61,557 nucleotides of DNA. Origin: DASPTR01 sp041481365. Lineage in GTDB: Archaea; Thermoproteota; Bathyarchaeia; Bathyarchaeales; Bathycorpusculaceae. The notes below the pieces were generated by a model. It ran no database searches and was not told where the DNA came from. It worked only from the letters and a program-made list of their open reading frames with translations. The position numbers and the translations under genes were made by a program. The stretch spans positions 1 through 61,557 of the forward strand of contig JBGPBS010000002.1 in the NCBI GenBank assembly GCA_041481365.1, written 5' to 3'. Shown piece after piece: positions 1-8,380 of the stretch (positions are counted from its first letter, which is position 1; every line of letters starts with the position of its first letter).

Positions 1-128
1 ATTTTCTTCCGGTCAGTATCTAGCCCGTAAACCGTGAACCGCCCACTTTCTCTTAACAACTCACAAATCGGTAATCCAATTTCGCCTAAGCCGACTACAA
101 GAACGGTTTCTTTGGCCAAAGTGCTCAC
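1..128 (-). CDS. NAD-binding protein, partial (likely nucleotide-sugar dehydrogenase)
   Basis: The reverse strand reads a protein N-terminus that runs off the left edge. It contains a Rossmann nucleotide-binding start (VLVVGLGEIGLPICELL) followed by an acidic residue after the second strand (YGLDTD), as in NAD-binding dehydrogenases. The GTG at 128 lies directly on a GGAGG sequence; the TTG at 119 has better spacing and may be the true start. The fold and the polysaccharide neighbours suggest a UDP-sugar dehydrogenase relative, but only about 42 codons are visible, so the specific function is inferred. Confidence 0.6.
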   Translation of the reverse strand, partial: MSTLAKETVLVVGLGEIGLPICELLRESGRFTVYGLDTDRKK

Positions 129-210
129 CCTCCGACCGAAACAGTAACTAGACCGTCAAACTATTTAAACGTCCCACTTCCTATGAACAATGAAAACGAG
201 GGAAAAAACC

Positions 211-711
211 ATGCCTAAGCCAAAACTAGGAATAGGCGTTGTAGTCGGCAAAGACGTCCAATTCGAAGAGAATGTTGCCGTCTGGAACTATGTGGTAATA
301 GGGGATAACACGAAGATAGGCGAAAGAACGATTATGGGAAGTTTCGTTGACATAGGAAAAAATGTGGTCGTAGGCAAGGACTGCAACATACAAGCGCACG
401 TAACGATTTCAAACGGCTGCATTATCGGCGACAACGTTTTCATTGCGCCGAACACTAGCTTGCTCAACGATAGATACCCGAAAAGTGAGCTCTTAACTCC
501 AGTTACGGTAAAGAACGGGGCCATCATAGGCGGTGGTGTCACGATCCTACCAAACGTGATTGTCGGCGAGAACGCCGTTGTTGCCGGAGGAAGCGTTGTT
601 ACGAAAAATGTTGCCGCCAACACGGTTGTGATGGGTGTACCTGCAAGAAGCACTATGTCCTTGAAAGAGTACGCAGCCAAAAGGAAGGCTTTCATCAGCG
701 CTCAACGCTAG
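211..711 (+). CDS. Hexapeptide-repeat acyltransferase (left-handed beta-helix)
   Basis: This protein is nearly all hexapeptide repeats (for example IGDNTKIGERTIMG, VVVGKDCNIQAHV, IIGDNVFIAP), which fold as a left-handed parallel beta-helix. The C-terminal signature GGSVVTKNVAANTVVMGVPA is typical of sugar O- or N-acetyltransferases of the WbbJ/WlbB type, which act as trimers in the cytoplasm on nucleotide sugars. ATG 211 has GAGGG eight bases upstream; the in-frame ATG at 190 lies about 26 bases after a TATA-like TATTTAAA (160-168) and could be a leaderless alternative. It abuts the DUF354 gene and probably shares its transcript. The acceptor sugar cannot be read from the sequence. Confidence 0.85.
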   Translation: MPKPKLGIGVVVGKDVQFEENVAVWNYVVIGDNTKIGERTIMGSFVDIGKNVVVGKDCNIQAHVTISNGCIIGDNVFIAPNTSLLNDRYPKSELLTPVTVKNGAIIGGGVTILPNVIVGENAVVAGGSVVTKNVAANTVVMGVPARSTMSLKEYAAKRKAFISAQR

Positions 712-720
712 GTGGAAAAA

Positions 721-1701
721 ATGAGGATTTGGTATGATGCATGCACGGGCAAGCACGTCAGGTATGGAGCAGCTATAGCAAAACATCTTAGGAAACTCGG
801 GCACGAAGTTGTATTCACCACTCGGGAGCATCCTGACACTCTTGCTGTGGCCAAGCTCCTGGGCGAAAAACCCGTGGTAGTTGGAAAGTACAACCCCGCT
901 TCACTCCTAGCAAGAGTTGAAGAAAGTGCTGAGCGGATACTGCAATTTTCGAAGCTTTTCAAAGACAAGGTTCCTGACTTTGCAATCTCATCTCCGTCTA
1001 TTGAGTTGTGCCGATTTGCATTCGGAATAAACATTCCATCAATTTTGACAGCTGATACACCGCATGCTGATGCCGCGAACAGACTTACTTTGCCCTTGGC
1101 AACCACGGTTGTAGCTTCAGAGGCAATTCCCAAGAAACTCTTCGAAGCCTATGGCGCACAGAAGATTGTCCAATTCAAAGGAGTGGACGAGGTTGCATGG
1201 ATCAAAGACAGCAAGCCTAGTACAACATGCGATTACGGGAGACCTCTCATAGTGGTCAGGCAGATTGAAACCAAAGCAGCTTATGCTTGCGGCAAAGACG
1301 ATAACACAATTAAGCTTGCTGAAAAACTGTCTCATCTCGGAAATCTTCTGTTCCTGCCGCGCTACAGCAAACCGGAAAGCAAGAAAATAAAAGTCGCGGA
1401 CAATTTCGTTGATTCTGCGAGTCTAGCTGGCCAAGCGGACCTCGTCGTAAGCGCAGGAGGAACCATATCAAGAGAAGCGGCTCTGCAAGGAACGCCGAGC
1501 ATCGTCATATCAGACTTTGGACAAATCGAAGTCAACAAGTACCTCCACACAAAAGGATTCCCCATATTCACCGTAAATGCTTCACAAGTTGAAGCATACG
1601 CGAAACGATACCTGGGCAAAAGGTTTGAAGTCAAAAAGAAACTTGAGGAACTGGAAAATCCTCTTAACGTGATTTCAAAACTCATCTCTGCAGGCAGTTA
1701 G
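721..1701 (+). CDS. DUF354 family protein (glycosyltransferase-like)
   Basis: The 326-residue protein matches the archaeal and bacterial DUF354 family, a GT-B-like fold of unproven activity found in polysaccharide loci. The N-terminus (MRIWYDACTGKHVRYG) and the C-terminal block (DLVVSAGGTISREAALQGTPSIV) resemble the UDP-binding half of MurG-like and epimerase-like proteins: a glycine-rich loop followed by a conserved Glu. ATG 721 is preferred because GGTGG sits six bases upstream and overlaps the stop of the hexapeptide transferase; the GTG at 712 is a weaker option. The neighbours point to surface glycan or nucleotide-sugar work, which is inference. Confidence 0.8.
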   Translation: MRIWYDACTGKHVRYGAAIAKHLRKLGHEVVFTTREHPDTLAVAKLLGEKPVVVGKYNPASLLARVEESAERILQFSKLFKDKVPDFAISSPSIELCRFAFGINIPSILTADTPHADAANRLTLPLATTVVASEAIPKKLFEAYGAQKIVQFKGVDEVAWIKDSKPSTTCDYGRPLIVVRQIETKAAYACGKDDNTIKLAEKLSHLGNLLFLPRYSKPESKKIKVADNFVDSASLAGQADLVVSAGGTISREAALQGTPSIVISDFGQIEVNKYLHTKGFPIFTVNASQVEAYAKRYLGKRFEVKKKLEELENPLNVISKLISAGS

Positions 1702-1759
1702 ACTTGGGGCAGCTCCTAACAGAAAACTAATAATCACGAAACCGAATCTAAGTTGGAAG

Positions 1760-1834
1760 GGGCCGGTCGTCTAGCTTGGTTAGGACATTGGCTTTACGAG
1801 CCAAAGGTCGCCGGTTCAAGTCCGGTCCGGCCCA
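1760..1834 (+). tRNA. tRNA-Val (UAC)
   Basis: The 75-base sequence folds as a cloverleaf: acceptor GGGCCGG pairs with CCGGCCC, the anticodon stem TTGGC pairs with GCCAA around loop TTTACGA (anticodon TAC), and the T-arm carries TTCAAGT. The 3' CCA is not encoded, and no intron is present. It stands alone between two sugar-metabolism genes. Confidence 0.95.
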
Positions 1835-2008
1835 CCTATTTCCTATAATAGAATCCAAATCAGGTCTTCTCTTTCTGTGCGATTCTGTGTGATTCTGTGC
1901 CTTTGACCTCTCGATTAATTCAGGTTCTTGACAGCGTAAACGGGTAATAGCGAATAGTGTTTCGCGCTCCCAAAAGCAAAAAATAGTTGCTTCGATTTAG
2001 CATGCTGT

Positions 2009-3373
2009 ATGGTAAGGAAAATCGTCGTTGTCGGCATGGGTTACACGGGGATACCGATTGCTGCTCTTTTCGCAGATGCTCCTGGTTTCAGAGTTGTTGG
2101 GGTGCAGCGCAGGTCCGAGCGTTCAGGATGGAAGATCAAGTATCTCAACGAGGGCAAGAATCCGATTGGCGGTGACGAACCAGGCTTGTCAGAGCTTATT
2201 GCACGTGTCGTGAAGAAGGGGACATTTATGGTTGTCGAAGACATAGTGACGTGTAGGGATGCCGAGGCGATATTGATAGATGTCCAAACTCCGATTGATA
2301 GTGAAAAAATGCCAGTGTACGAGTCGCTCAGAGAAGTGAGTGAGAAGATAGGCAAGTGTATGAGTTCTGGGTCGCTGATCGTGATTGAGTCAACGGTTGC
2401 CCCTGGAACGACGAGGAATATTGCGATGCCGATACTGGAAAAATCGTCCCATATGAAGGCTGGGAAAGACTTTTTCTTGGCTTTTTGTTATGAGCGTGTC
2501 ATGGTCGGGCGTCTGATCAAGAACATCGTGGAGCTTCCAAGGATAATCGGTGGAATAAACGAGAAAAGCACTAAGCGTGCGATGGAATTGTATGGGCATA
2601 TTACAAAGGCAAAACTGGTTCCTACGGATGCGCTTACTGCCGAAGTAGCCAAAGTGGCTGAGAATACATACAGAGACGTGAACATCGCTTTTTCAAACGA
2701 GGTAGCATTGATATGCGAGAGTCTCGGAGTCAACGCCTATGAAGTGCGCGAGCTTGTAAATACTTTGCCTAATGATCCGTCAAACCCTTCATCCAACCCT
2801 GTTAGGAACATGCTTTTTCCAGGAAGCGGCGTAGGAGGACACTGCCTTCCAAAAGACCCATGGCTGTTGAAATATGGCTTAGACAACTACGGCAGGTTCA
2901 AATTCTTCCCAAAAATCATAACTGATAGCAGAGCCGTCAACGATTCGATGCCATCACATGTAGTTGACCTGGTCGAAGATGCACTGGCAGAACACGGGAA
3001 GAAACTGAAAGGGGCAAAAGTAGCCATTCTGGGCGTGGCGTTCCTCGAGAATTCTGACGACACGAGAAACACACCATCAGCCACATTGTACCACGAGTTG
3101 AAAAAGCGTGGGGCAAAACCCATTTTGCACGACCCAATAGTTCAAAGATTCGAAATCCCCTTCACGAACAACCTCGACGAAGCCGTTGTCGGAGCAGATG
3201 CCGTAGTTTTCGCAATAAAACACAAAGAGTATCCGAAACTGGACCTGAATATGCTCCGAAAGAAACTGGCCACACCAATCTTGATCGATGGCCGAAACGT
3301 ATTCGACGACAAAACAGCAAGAAACGCCGGGTTTACCTACAGAGGCGTAGGGAAGGGCAAGAACCAAAACTGA
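2009..3373 (+). CDS. UDP-N-acetylmannosamine/UDP-glucose-type dehydrogenase
   Basis: This 454-residue protein has the three-domain layout of nucleotide-sugar dehydrogenases that oxidise a UDP-sugar to a uronic acid with two NAD. Visible are the N-terminal Rossmann motif (VVVGMGYTGIPIA), the catalytic cysteine block (GSGVGGHCLPKDPW), and the C-terminal substrate domain (VAILGVAFLENSDDTRNTPS). This is closest in style to WecC-type enzymes, but UDP-glucose or UDP-galactose cannot be excluded. Length is normal for the family. No Shine-Dalgarno sequence precedes the ATG, so it may be leaderless. It fits with the transferase, DUF354 and dehydrogenase fragment upstream. Confidence 0.88.
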   Translation: MVRKIVVVGMGYTGIPIAALFADAPGFRVVGVQRRSERSGWKIKYLNEGKNPIGGDEPGLSELIARVVKKGTFMVVEDIVTCRDAEAILIDVQTPIDSEKMPVYESLREVSEKIGKCMSSGSLIVIESTVAPGTTRNIAMPILEKSSHMKAGKDFFLAFCYERVMVGRLIKNIVELPRIIGGINEKSTKRAMELYGHITKAKLVPTDALTAEVAKVAENTYRDVNIAFSNEVALICESLGVNAYEVRELVNTLPNDPSNPSSNPVRNMLFPGSGVGGHCLPKDPWLLKYGLDNYGRFKFFPKIITDSRAVNDSMPSHVVDLVEDALAEHGKKLKGAKVAILGVAFLENSDDTRNTPSATLYHELKKRGAKPILHDPIVQRFEIPFTNNLDEAVVGADAVVFAIKHKEYPKLDLNMLRKKLATPILIDGRNVFDDKTARNAGFTYRGVGKGKNQN

Positions 3374-3513
3374 AGTACCCTCTTATAGAGTTTTTCACAA
3401 GGCAACTCGCTAGATGCCCTAAATAACATCTTTTTTCGTTGATGATTCCTGAGCGTCAACACGGCATAATCATGACTAATGCGGCTAGAGATTGCCCATG
3501 TTATCATCATATT
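3374..3513. other. Convergent intergenic region with T-rich ends
   Basis: This gap lies between the stop of the dehydrogenase and the stop of the DUF2110 gene. A T-run (3430-3436) suits archaeal intrinsic termination of the plus-strand gene. No small gene or RNA was recognised. Confidence 0.4.
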
Positions 3514-4299
3514 CTAGAAAGCGAGTTCGACGGAGCTGTATTGAAGGAATTCGAGGATTCTCTTGGGGCTGAATACACTGAAAACGGCTTGGGACAGTTG
3601 TCTGCCAACTTTCGGGATCAGCCCTGCTGCGTCTGTCCCGAGCTTGCATACGACGGCGTATTCGAGCAACCCTAAAGGTTCCACGTTCACTACGTCACGA
3701 CCGCATTCTGCCCTCTTCACTGCTGACTCGACGTCGTGGAGCGTGGCTCCAAGGATTACCAGTCTGTCTAGGAGCGATTTTGTCCAACTTCCATACTGCG
3801 CGAGCTGCTTTCTCGCAAGCATAGCCTCAACATGGTTTTCCGAAACGGCGACGTTCAACACCTTAACGGTCAAAGGCAAATTTTCACAGAAGCCAAATAG
3901 TTCAATGAGTTTGCTGAGCGCCACTTTTCTTCCATCGACAAGCTGACCCTGTAGCCGAACCAGAGGGATCGTAGCCTCAACCACGCGCGGCGAAAGAACA
4001 CCCACGTCAACCGAAACCTCATTGTTGCTCTTGTCCAGCTTTGTTATTCGTCCTTTGATTGTTGAGAACTTCTCTACGGATTCCAATTGTTCTGGACATC
4101 GGCCAAATTCACGTTCCAAGTAGTTCAATGCGGTTTTCTCGTCTTCGCCGGAAACGGTTATTCGCACCCATCTGCTAGGAGCAGCTTCAGAGACTTCTGA
4201 CTCTGCCTTTAAGCCTTCAAGACTGGATTTTAGGAGTTCCTTGATCATTCTCAATTGGGAATTGTTATATGCTTTGATCAGCAACGTCACGGTGTGCAT
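3514..4299 (-). CDS. DUF2110 family archaeal protein
   Basis: The 261-residue protein looks like the archaea-only DUF2110 family, whose function is unknown. The N-terminal part (TVTLLIKAYNNSQLRMIKELL) is followed by a central region resembling a small beta-barrel (IKGRITKLDKSNNEVSVDVGV) and a helical C-terminal half containing a WTKSLLDRLVILG stretch. The central strand pattern suggests nucleic-acid or protein binding, which is inference. It overlaps the HD-domain gene upstream by 13 bases, and that gene overlaps TFE, so all three are probably translated from one transcript. The tie to the transcription factor hints at a role near transcription or RNA metabolism. Confidence 0.65.
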   Translation of the reverse strand: MHTVTLLIKAYNNSQLRMIKELLKSSLEGLKAESEVSEAAPSRWVRITVSGEDEKTALNYLEREFGRCPEQLESVEKFSTIKGRITKLDKSNNEVSVDVGVLSPRVVEATIPLVRLQGQLVDGRKVALSKLIELFGFCENLPLTVKVLNVAVSENHVEAMLARKQLAQYGSWTKSLLDRLVILGATLHDVESAVKRAECGRDVVNVEPLGLLEYAVVCKLGTDAAGLIPKVGRQLSQAVFSVFSPKRILEFLQYSSVELAF

Positions 4300-4826
4300 T
4301 GGCAGTCACCGATTAAAATCTTCATTTCTTCGTGTAGTCTTCGCACCCTCTCGACGGCAGATGGCGGTAGCTCTTGGGCAAAATTCTCTATGGTCTTCTC
4401 GATCGGGACGCGTCGCGAGCCTTCAATCAGTTTATCGGCGTATGACACGATTTTCTCCTCAAGTGTCTGCGGAACGTATACGTCTTTGGGCCATCCGAGT
4501 CTTCTCGCTTCTTGCGGTGTTATTCCGCCGCCGACGTGTCTCTTGATTATTGCCAAGACTTGATCTGGCATACTATATGTTTTCGCGATTTCTGCTCCAA
4601 CAACGGCGTGGTGGACACTATGCGTATTGGAGCGTCCAATATCGTGTAGAAGAGCTCCAGCTTCGATAAGGTCTAAATCGACTTTCAGTCCTCTTTTCTT
4701 GCAGATTTCTCCGATCTCGACGGCTAATTCAGCTACTGCCTCGCAATGATTCATTACGTTGTTTGGACATCCGCTTTGCCTGAGAATCCGCAGGACTTGT
4801 CCCCGTGATGGAAGCCTTTCACTCAC
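4287..4826 (-). CDS. HD/HDIG-domain metal-dependent phosphohydrolase
   Basis: This 179-residue protein carries the HD-superfamily metal ligands: an N-terminal His (VMNHCEAVAELA), the HD pair in ALLHDIGRS, a further His pair around HSVHHAVVGAE, and a distal Asp in IVSYADKLIEG. It matches the archaeal TIGR00295-like group of small HDIG proteins, which probably hydrolyse a phosphate ester such as a nucleotide; the substrate is unknown. It starts 8 bases inside the 3' end of TFE and overlaps DUF2110 downstream. Co-translation with a basal transcription factor is notable. The catalytic residues are complete. Confidence 0.85.
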   Translation of the reverse strand: MSERLPSRGQVLRILRQSGCPNNVMNHCEAVAELAVEIGEICKKRGLKVDLDLIEAGALLHDIGRSNTHSVHHAVVGAEIAKTYSMPDQVLAIIKRHVGGGITPQEARRLGWPKDVYVPQTLEEKIVSYADKLIEGSRRVPIEKTIENFAQELPPSAVERVRRLHEEMKILIGDCQCTP

Positions 4827-5331
4827 CGAGCTCCTTCCTTAGCTGATCAACCCTCTTCAACAACGCGGTCAGCATTTTTTCATTGTCAAAGTGCATCAAG
4901 GCCTTGCCACACGTCGGGCATCGAAAAATCAGTTCAATAGCCTCCTCAAACGGGATACGCTTGCATCCTGGAGTATCGCAGTAGTAGAAATCATGATTCT
5001 TCTCGTATGCCAGCCGAACGTCGAGTTTTTCAAGGACCTGCCGCTTCTGGCTTAAGATGAAGCCCTCCATCTGGTCCGGTTGCAGCCTCCAGTGGAATAT
5101 GAACCATCCTGTCTTGGGATCCCGCGTTCTCCTCAGACTCACCAATGAATGATCATAAAGCTTGTAAAGTATTTTCCTGACCGAATTCAATCTTACGCTC
5201 GTCTTATTCGCTATCTCGTCATCCGTTATTTCCTCCGAGTTCTTGAGAATTTCAATTAACTTAACAGCATCCTCTTCTCCTAATGCCTCTGCAACCTTCG
5301 CAAATGTTGCATCATCTATGTTGGACAACAT
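4819..5331 (-). CDS. tfe: Transcription initiation factor E alpha subunit
   Basis: The protein has the TFE layout: an N-terminal winged helix (roughly residues 10-85, with SVRLNSVRKILYKLYDHSL) followed by a zinc ribbon (YYCDTPGC ... FRCPTCGKAL). TFE joins TBP, TFB and RNA polymerase at the promoter and helps open the DNA. The start is chosen at ATG 5331; a GTG at 5361 would add ten residues without family similarity. Two TATA-like elements lie upstream (5371-5380 and 5391-5400 on the plus strand, read in reverse). It heads a tight three-gene unit with the HD protein and DUF2110. Confidence 0.93.
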   Translation of the reverse strand: MLSNIDDATFAKVAEALGEEDAVKLIEILKNSEEITDDEIANKTSVRLNSVRKILYKLYDHSLVSLRRTRDPKTGWFIFHWRLQPDQMEGFILSQKRQVLEKLDVRLAYEKNHDFYYCDTPGCKRIPFEEAIELIFRCPTCGKALMHFDNEKMLTALLKRVDQLRKELGE

Positions 5332-5418
5332 AACAACCCTTTTGCTTCCACTAGCTGGCACAGTTCTCCATAATATATATTTCTAAGCCTCAATTTAAAT
5401 CTCTTTACCCATTCCGAG

Positions 5419-5970
5419 TCAGAACTGCCTCTTTTCCGTTATCCTCTTCCCTCTTTTAAGCGGTATGATTCTGATGTTTGCGTCAGCGAACCTTGTTGCC
5501 AAAGCCTTTCCTTCGAATAGACGATCTAGAAAAATGGCCAAGCTTGCGCATTCAGAGTGAGGTTGATTCCCGATGGCAACGTTGAAATCGCTGACCCCTT
5601 CCGAAAAGAACTCTTTCGGAACCTTTTGGCTTCCTACCATTACAAGAACGTCTTTTTCTGAGCTCTTGATCTCCTTAAGTACGTTGCTCGTTTCGATGTT
5701 TTCTCCATAAGCGGTCAAATGGACAACTACCCCGCCTTTCTTCTTCCAATTCGACACTGCTTCTTTCCACGGCGTTCCCATTTCGAAGAAGAATTCGCCA
5801 CCCCATGTACGCGTCACTTTTTGAATGGTTTCTTGTATCATTCGATCCTCTACGTCTGAAAGTATTACACCAGAGGCTCCTAGTGCTCTAGCCGCCAGCG
5901 CGACGTGCGTTGTTAATCGAGTGTCCCGTTGTGGTCTGTGTCCCCATCTCAGAACGACTATTTTGAGCAT
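5419..5970 (-). CDS. tRNA (cytidine(56)-2'-O)-methyltransferase
   Basis: The 183-residue protein matches archaeal aTrm56, a SPOUT-family enzyme that methylates the ribose of C56 in the T-loop of tRNA. Seen are the N-terminal LRWGHRPQRDTRLTTHVALAAR block and the trefoil-knot segment with VMVGSQKVPKEFF and VAIGNQPHSECASLAIFLDRL. Length is normal for the short form. It lies 13 bases downstream of hflX and is probably co-transcribed with mbf1 and hflX. The basic C-terminal tail (IIPLKRGKRITEKRQF) is suited to tRNA binding. Confidence 0.92.
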   Translation of the reverse strand: MLKIVVLRWGHRPQRDTRLTTHVALAARALGASGVILSDVEDRMIQETIQKVTRTWGGEFFFEMGTPWKEAVSNWKKKGGVVVHLTAYGENIETSNVLKEIKSSEKDVLVMVGSQKVPKEFFSEGVSDFNVAIGNQPHSECASLAIFLDRLFEGKALATRFADANIRIIPLKRGKRITEKRQF

Positions 5971-5983
5971 GCGCTTCCACTTG

Positions 5984-7243
5984 CTAGTCTTTTTTGAATT
6001 TTCCCTCGAGCTTTTCCACGTAGTTTCTCACCTTTTCGGCAAACGAAGGGTTCGCTTCGAAAACAACGTGGGCAGTGTTTTCCCCGTATTCTATCGTTTG
6101 CACGTCCGCGTTTTTAAAGAGTGAAGAAATAAACGGCATTGAATCGTTCGTCAAAGGAATAGTGAAAGAGGCTCGAACACTCTCCTTGAGCGTTTTCAGT
6201 ATTTCTTTCTGCAGTTGTTCAAGGTTTGTCTTGTGCAATGCGGATATTAGAACCGGGTTCGGCGTTTGTCCTTTTAACTTTGAAATTTTTTCCATGGTCT
6301 CAGCTTCTGACATTAGGTCAATTTTGTTCAGGGCCGTAATTATCGGTACGCCCGAAGCTCCGATACGCTCGATTGTTTCCAAGCAGATTGAGAGTTTCTT
6401 TTCAATCGTGCCTGTCGGCTCGCTGGCGTCGATTACGAGCAATATCAGGTCTGAGAATATGGTTTCTTCAAGTGTCGAATGGAAAGCCTCTATCAGCATC
6501 AGCGGCAACCGATCTATGAAGCCGACGGTGTCGGTGAGAAGGAATTTCTTTTTCGAGAATTCTACGCGCCTTGTCGTCGTGGAAAGAGTTGTGAACAAGG
6601 CGTTGTCAACAGGGACATTTCCTGCTGTTAGGGCGTTGAAAAGTGAGCTTTTTCCAGAATTCGTGTAGCCTGCAAGAGAAATCGTTGAAAAACCAAGCTC
6701 TGTCCTTCTTTCGCGGTGTAAGACCCTCTTTCCCCGCGGTTTTTTGAGTTTTCTCCGTATGGCGTGTACTTCCCTTTTCACACTTTCGTAGTAGACGTCA
6801 ACCTCGTATGCGCCTAGCCCCATGAAGCCAGGTTGCTCTCCCTTCATTGCGAGTCTGACTCTTTCCTTTGCCTGTGTCAAGTCGTATTGTAATTTGGCAA
6901 GTTTGATCTGCATGTGCGCTTCTGCCGTCGTAGCTCTTTTCGTGAATATTTCGAGAATGAGCTGGAAACGGTCTATTACCTCGACGTGAGTGGCCTTTGC
7001 AAGGTTGTAGGATTGAACAGGTTTCAGTGGATTGTCGAAAATGACCTTGTCAGCTTTTGTCTTTTCCACCAGCTGAGCGAGTTCTTCGACCTTGCCAGCG
7101 CCTATCTGGTAGCGTGCGTCAGGCTGTCTAGTCTGTTCCATTTGGTCGACAACTGTATATCCTGCTGATTCAGCCAGTTTCTTAAGTTCTTTCAGGCTTG
7201 ATGGTTCAGTGTTCTTTCGTCTTTGAACTATGATCGCTCGCGT
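5984..7243 (-). CDS. hflX: Ribosome-associated GTPase HflX, non-standard start
   Basis: HflX binds the large ribosomal subunit and hydrolyses GTP. The G1 motif GYTNSGKSSLF, the G3 motif DTVGF and the G4 motif NKID are intact, as is the N-terminal domain motif (DARYQIGAGKVEEL). The first ATG is at 7141, but the frame continues upstream with clear family sequence (RAIIVQRRKNTEPS, LKELKKLAESAGYTVVD). No ATG, GTG or TTG exists between the upstream stop and 7141. The conserved region would begin at an ACG at 7243, about ten bases after GGAGG and overlapping the end of mbf1. Extended length is 419 residues, normal for HflX. The initiation codon is inferred. Confidence 0.88.
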   Translation of the reverse strand, partial: TRAIIVQRRKNTEPSSLKELKKLAESAGYTVVDQMEQTRQPDARYQIGAGKVEELAQLVEKTKADKVIFDNPLKPVQSYNLAKATHVEVIDRFQLILEIFTKRATTAEAHMQIKLAKLQYDLTQAKERVRLAMKGEQPGFMGLGAYEVDVYYESVKREVHAIRRKLKKPRGKRVLHRERRTELGFSTISLAGYTNSGKSSLFNALTAGNVPVDNALFTTLSTTTRRVEFSKKKFLLTDTVGFIDRLPLMLIEAFHSTLEETIFSDLILLVIDASEPTGTIEKKLSICLETIERIGASGVPIITALNKIDLMSEAETMEKISKLKGQTPNPVLISALHKTNLEQLQKEILKTLKESVRASFTIPLTNDSMPFISSLFKNADVQTIEYGENTAHVVFEANPSFAEKVRNYVEKLEGKFKKD

Positions 7244-7779
7244 CCAGCCGTTTCCTCCTTGTCTTTCTTGTCCTGTTTTTCTAGGTTGATCAGGTCTCCC
7301 AAGGTGAGTTCACGTTTGATTGGTTTAGTATTCTTTTCCTGTGATATACTGTACTTTTCTTCTGAGGTTGGACGCATTAGCTTGATCTTTAATGCGTGTT
7401 CCAGTTTTGTTGCCAGAGTATTGTCAGGGATCATCTTTCTTGTCTCGATCTTCTTGAGAAGTGAGACCTTCTCATTCAGTTTTTTGCCTAGTTCCTCGTG
7501 AGAAATTCCCAGTTTTTCTCTGGCTTTCCTTATTCTGGCGTCAAAATCGTCCACAAGTTCTAATGTGGCTTCAAGTGGAGTCGTTTGCTGGACCCTGCTT
7601 TGAACCATCAAAGTGGGCTTAGGTCCTTTTGGCTTTATCACCGCCTTCGGCTTGGGCTCTTCCTCCCATGTTAGCCTTCCATGTTTTGAGCAGTCATCGC
7701 ACACCGTCAATTTTGCGCCTTCAATGATGACCTTGTAAGGCTTCCCATGAATCTTGTGTCCGCAGACTTCACAACGCAA
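7228..7779 (-). CDS. mbf1: Multiprotein bridging factor 1 (MBF1)
   Basis: Residues 1-35 form a zinc ribbon (MRCEVCGHKI ... LTVCDDCSKHG), followed by a charged linker and an XRE-type helix-turn-helix (IRKAREKLGISHEELGKKL ... LLKKIETRKMIPD). This order is diagnostic of archaeal MBF1, which contacts the 30S ribosome and perhaps transcription factors. The start is a TTG at 7779, and the C-terminus overlaps the probable hflX start by 16 bases. It is the first gene of a mbf1-hflX-trm56 unit and faces the PUA-domain gene. Confidence 0.93.
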   Translation of the reverse strand: MRCEVCGHKIHGKPYKVIIEGAKLTVCDDCSKHGRLTWEEEPKPKAVIKPKGPKPTLMVQSRVQQTTPLEATLELVDDFDARIRKAREKLGISHEELGKKLNEKVSLLKKIETRKMIPDNTLATKLEHALKIKLMRPTSEEKYSISQEKNTKPIKRELTLGDLINLEKQDKKDKEETAGRERS

Positions 7780-7865
7780 TTGTGGCCACGCACCTGAACT
7801 GTTTTTATTATTGTGGTCGTGTTTATAGTTGTCGAAAACTGCATCGTTCTCAAGGGTGCAAAATC

Positions 7866-8336
7866 TTGCAGGGTGATAATGAAAAGATAAGAAGCGTCGC
7901 AGACTTCCAGTTCGGAATTGGAATCGGCGCAGTCTTGTTTCCAGAAGGCGTAACGATCAGCTTTTCGCCGCGGACAGGCCGGATACGCTATGTTTTTTTG
8001 GAAGGCAAACGGTTGGCAACGATGCGGCCTACGGACGGCTTGTTTTCTCTAAGCATTAGCGGGGCGAAACGGATTACAAACAGCGAGGGATCAGCAAGAT
8101 GTTTTGTCACAGTGAAGGATGATGTTTCAGAGTTTATCGCTGATGGCGGCGACGTTTTTGCAGTGCACATACTCAAGGCCGATGATGATATTCGCCCAAG
8201 GAGCGAGGTCATAGTTGTTGATGAGAGTGGCAAGGTCTTGGCAGTCGGCAGGGCCGTTTTATCTGGCAAAGAAATGAAAGTCTTCAAACGTGGCGTTGCC
8301 GTGAAGGTCAGACGAGGAGCCACGGGCGAAAGTTAA
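7866..8336 (+). CDS. PUA-domain RNA-binding protein
   Basis: The C-terminal ~80 residues form a PUA domain (VSEFIADGGDVFAVHILKAD, RPRSEVIVVDESGKVLAVG) of the kind that ends archaeal pseudouridine synthases and archaeosine transglycosylases and binds tRNA or rRNA. The N-terminal portion (KIRSVADFQFGIGIGAVLFP) resembles the domain before PUA in archaeosine transglycosylase, but no catalytic domain is present. TTG 7866 with GGGTG upstream is preferred: an ATG at 7782 would leave two bases before the divergent mbf1 and place the probable promoter (7801-7830) inside the gene. It is followed by nac. Confidence 0.75.
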   Translation: MQGDNEKIRSVADFQFGIGIGAVLFPEGVTISFSPRTGRIRYVFLEGKRLATMRPTDGLFSLSISGAKRITNSEGSARCFVTVKDDVSEFIADGGDVFAVHILKADDDIRPRSEVIVVDESGKVLAVGRAVLSGKEMKVFKRGVAVKVRRGATGES

Positions 8337-8380
8337 GTATAATAGCGTTCCGATGATACGTTATTCGGAGAGGTGGTATT

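Noticed and set aside
1870..1895. Three tandem copies of a GATTCTGTG-like unit after tRNA-Val
   Set aside because: Only about nine bases each, with no spacer pattern; not a CRISPR or clear regulatory repeat.
7782..7865. N-terminal extension of the PUA-domain protein to ATG 7782
   Set aside because: It would sit two bases from divergent mbf1 and contain both promoters; the extra residues show no domain.
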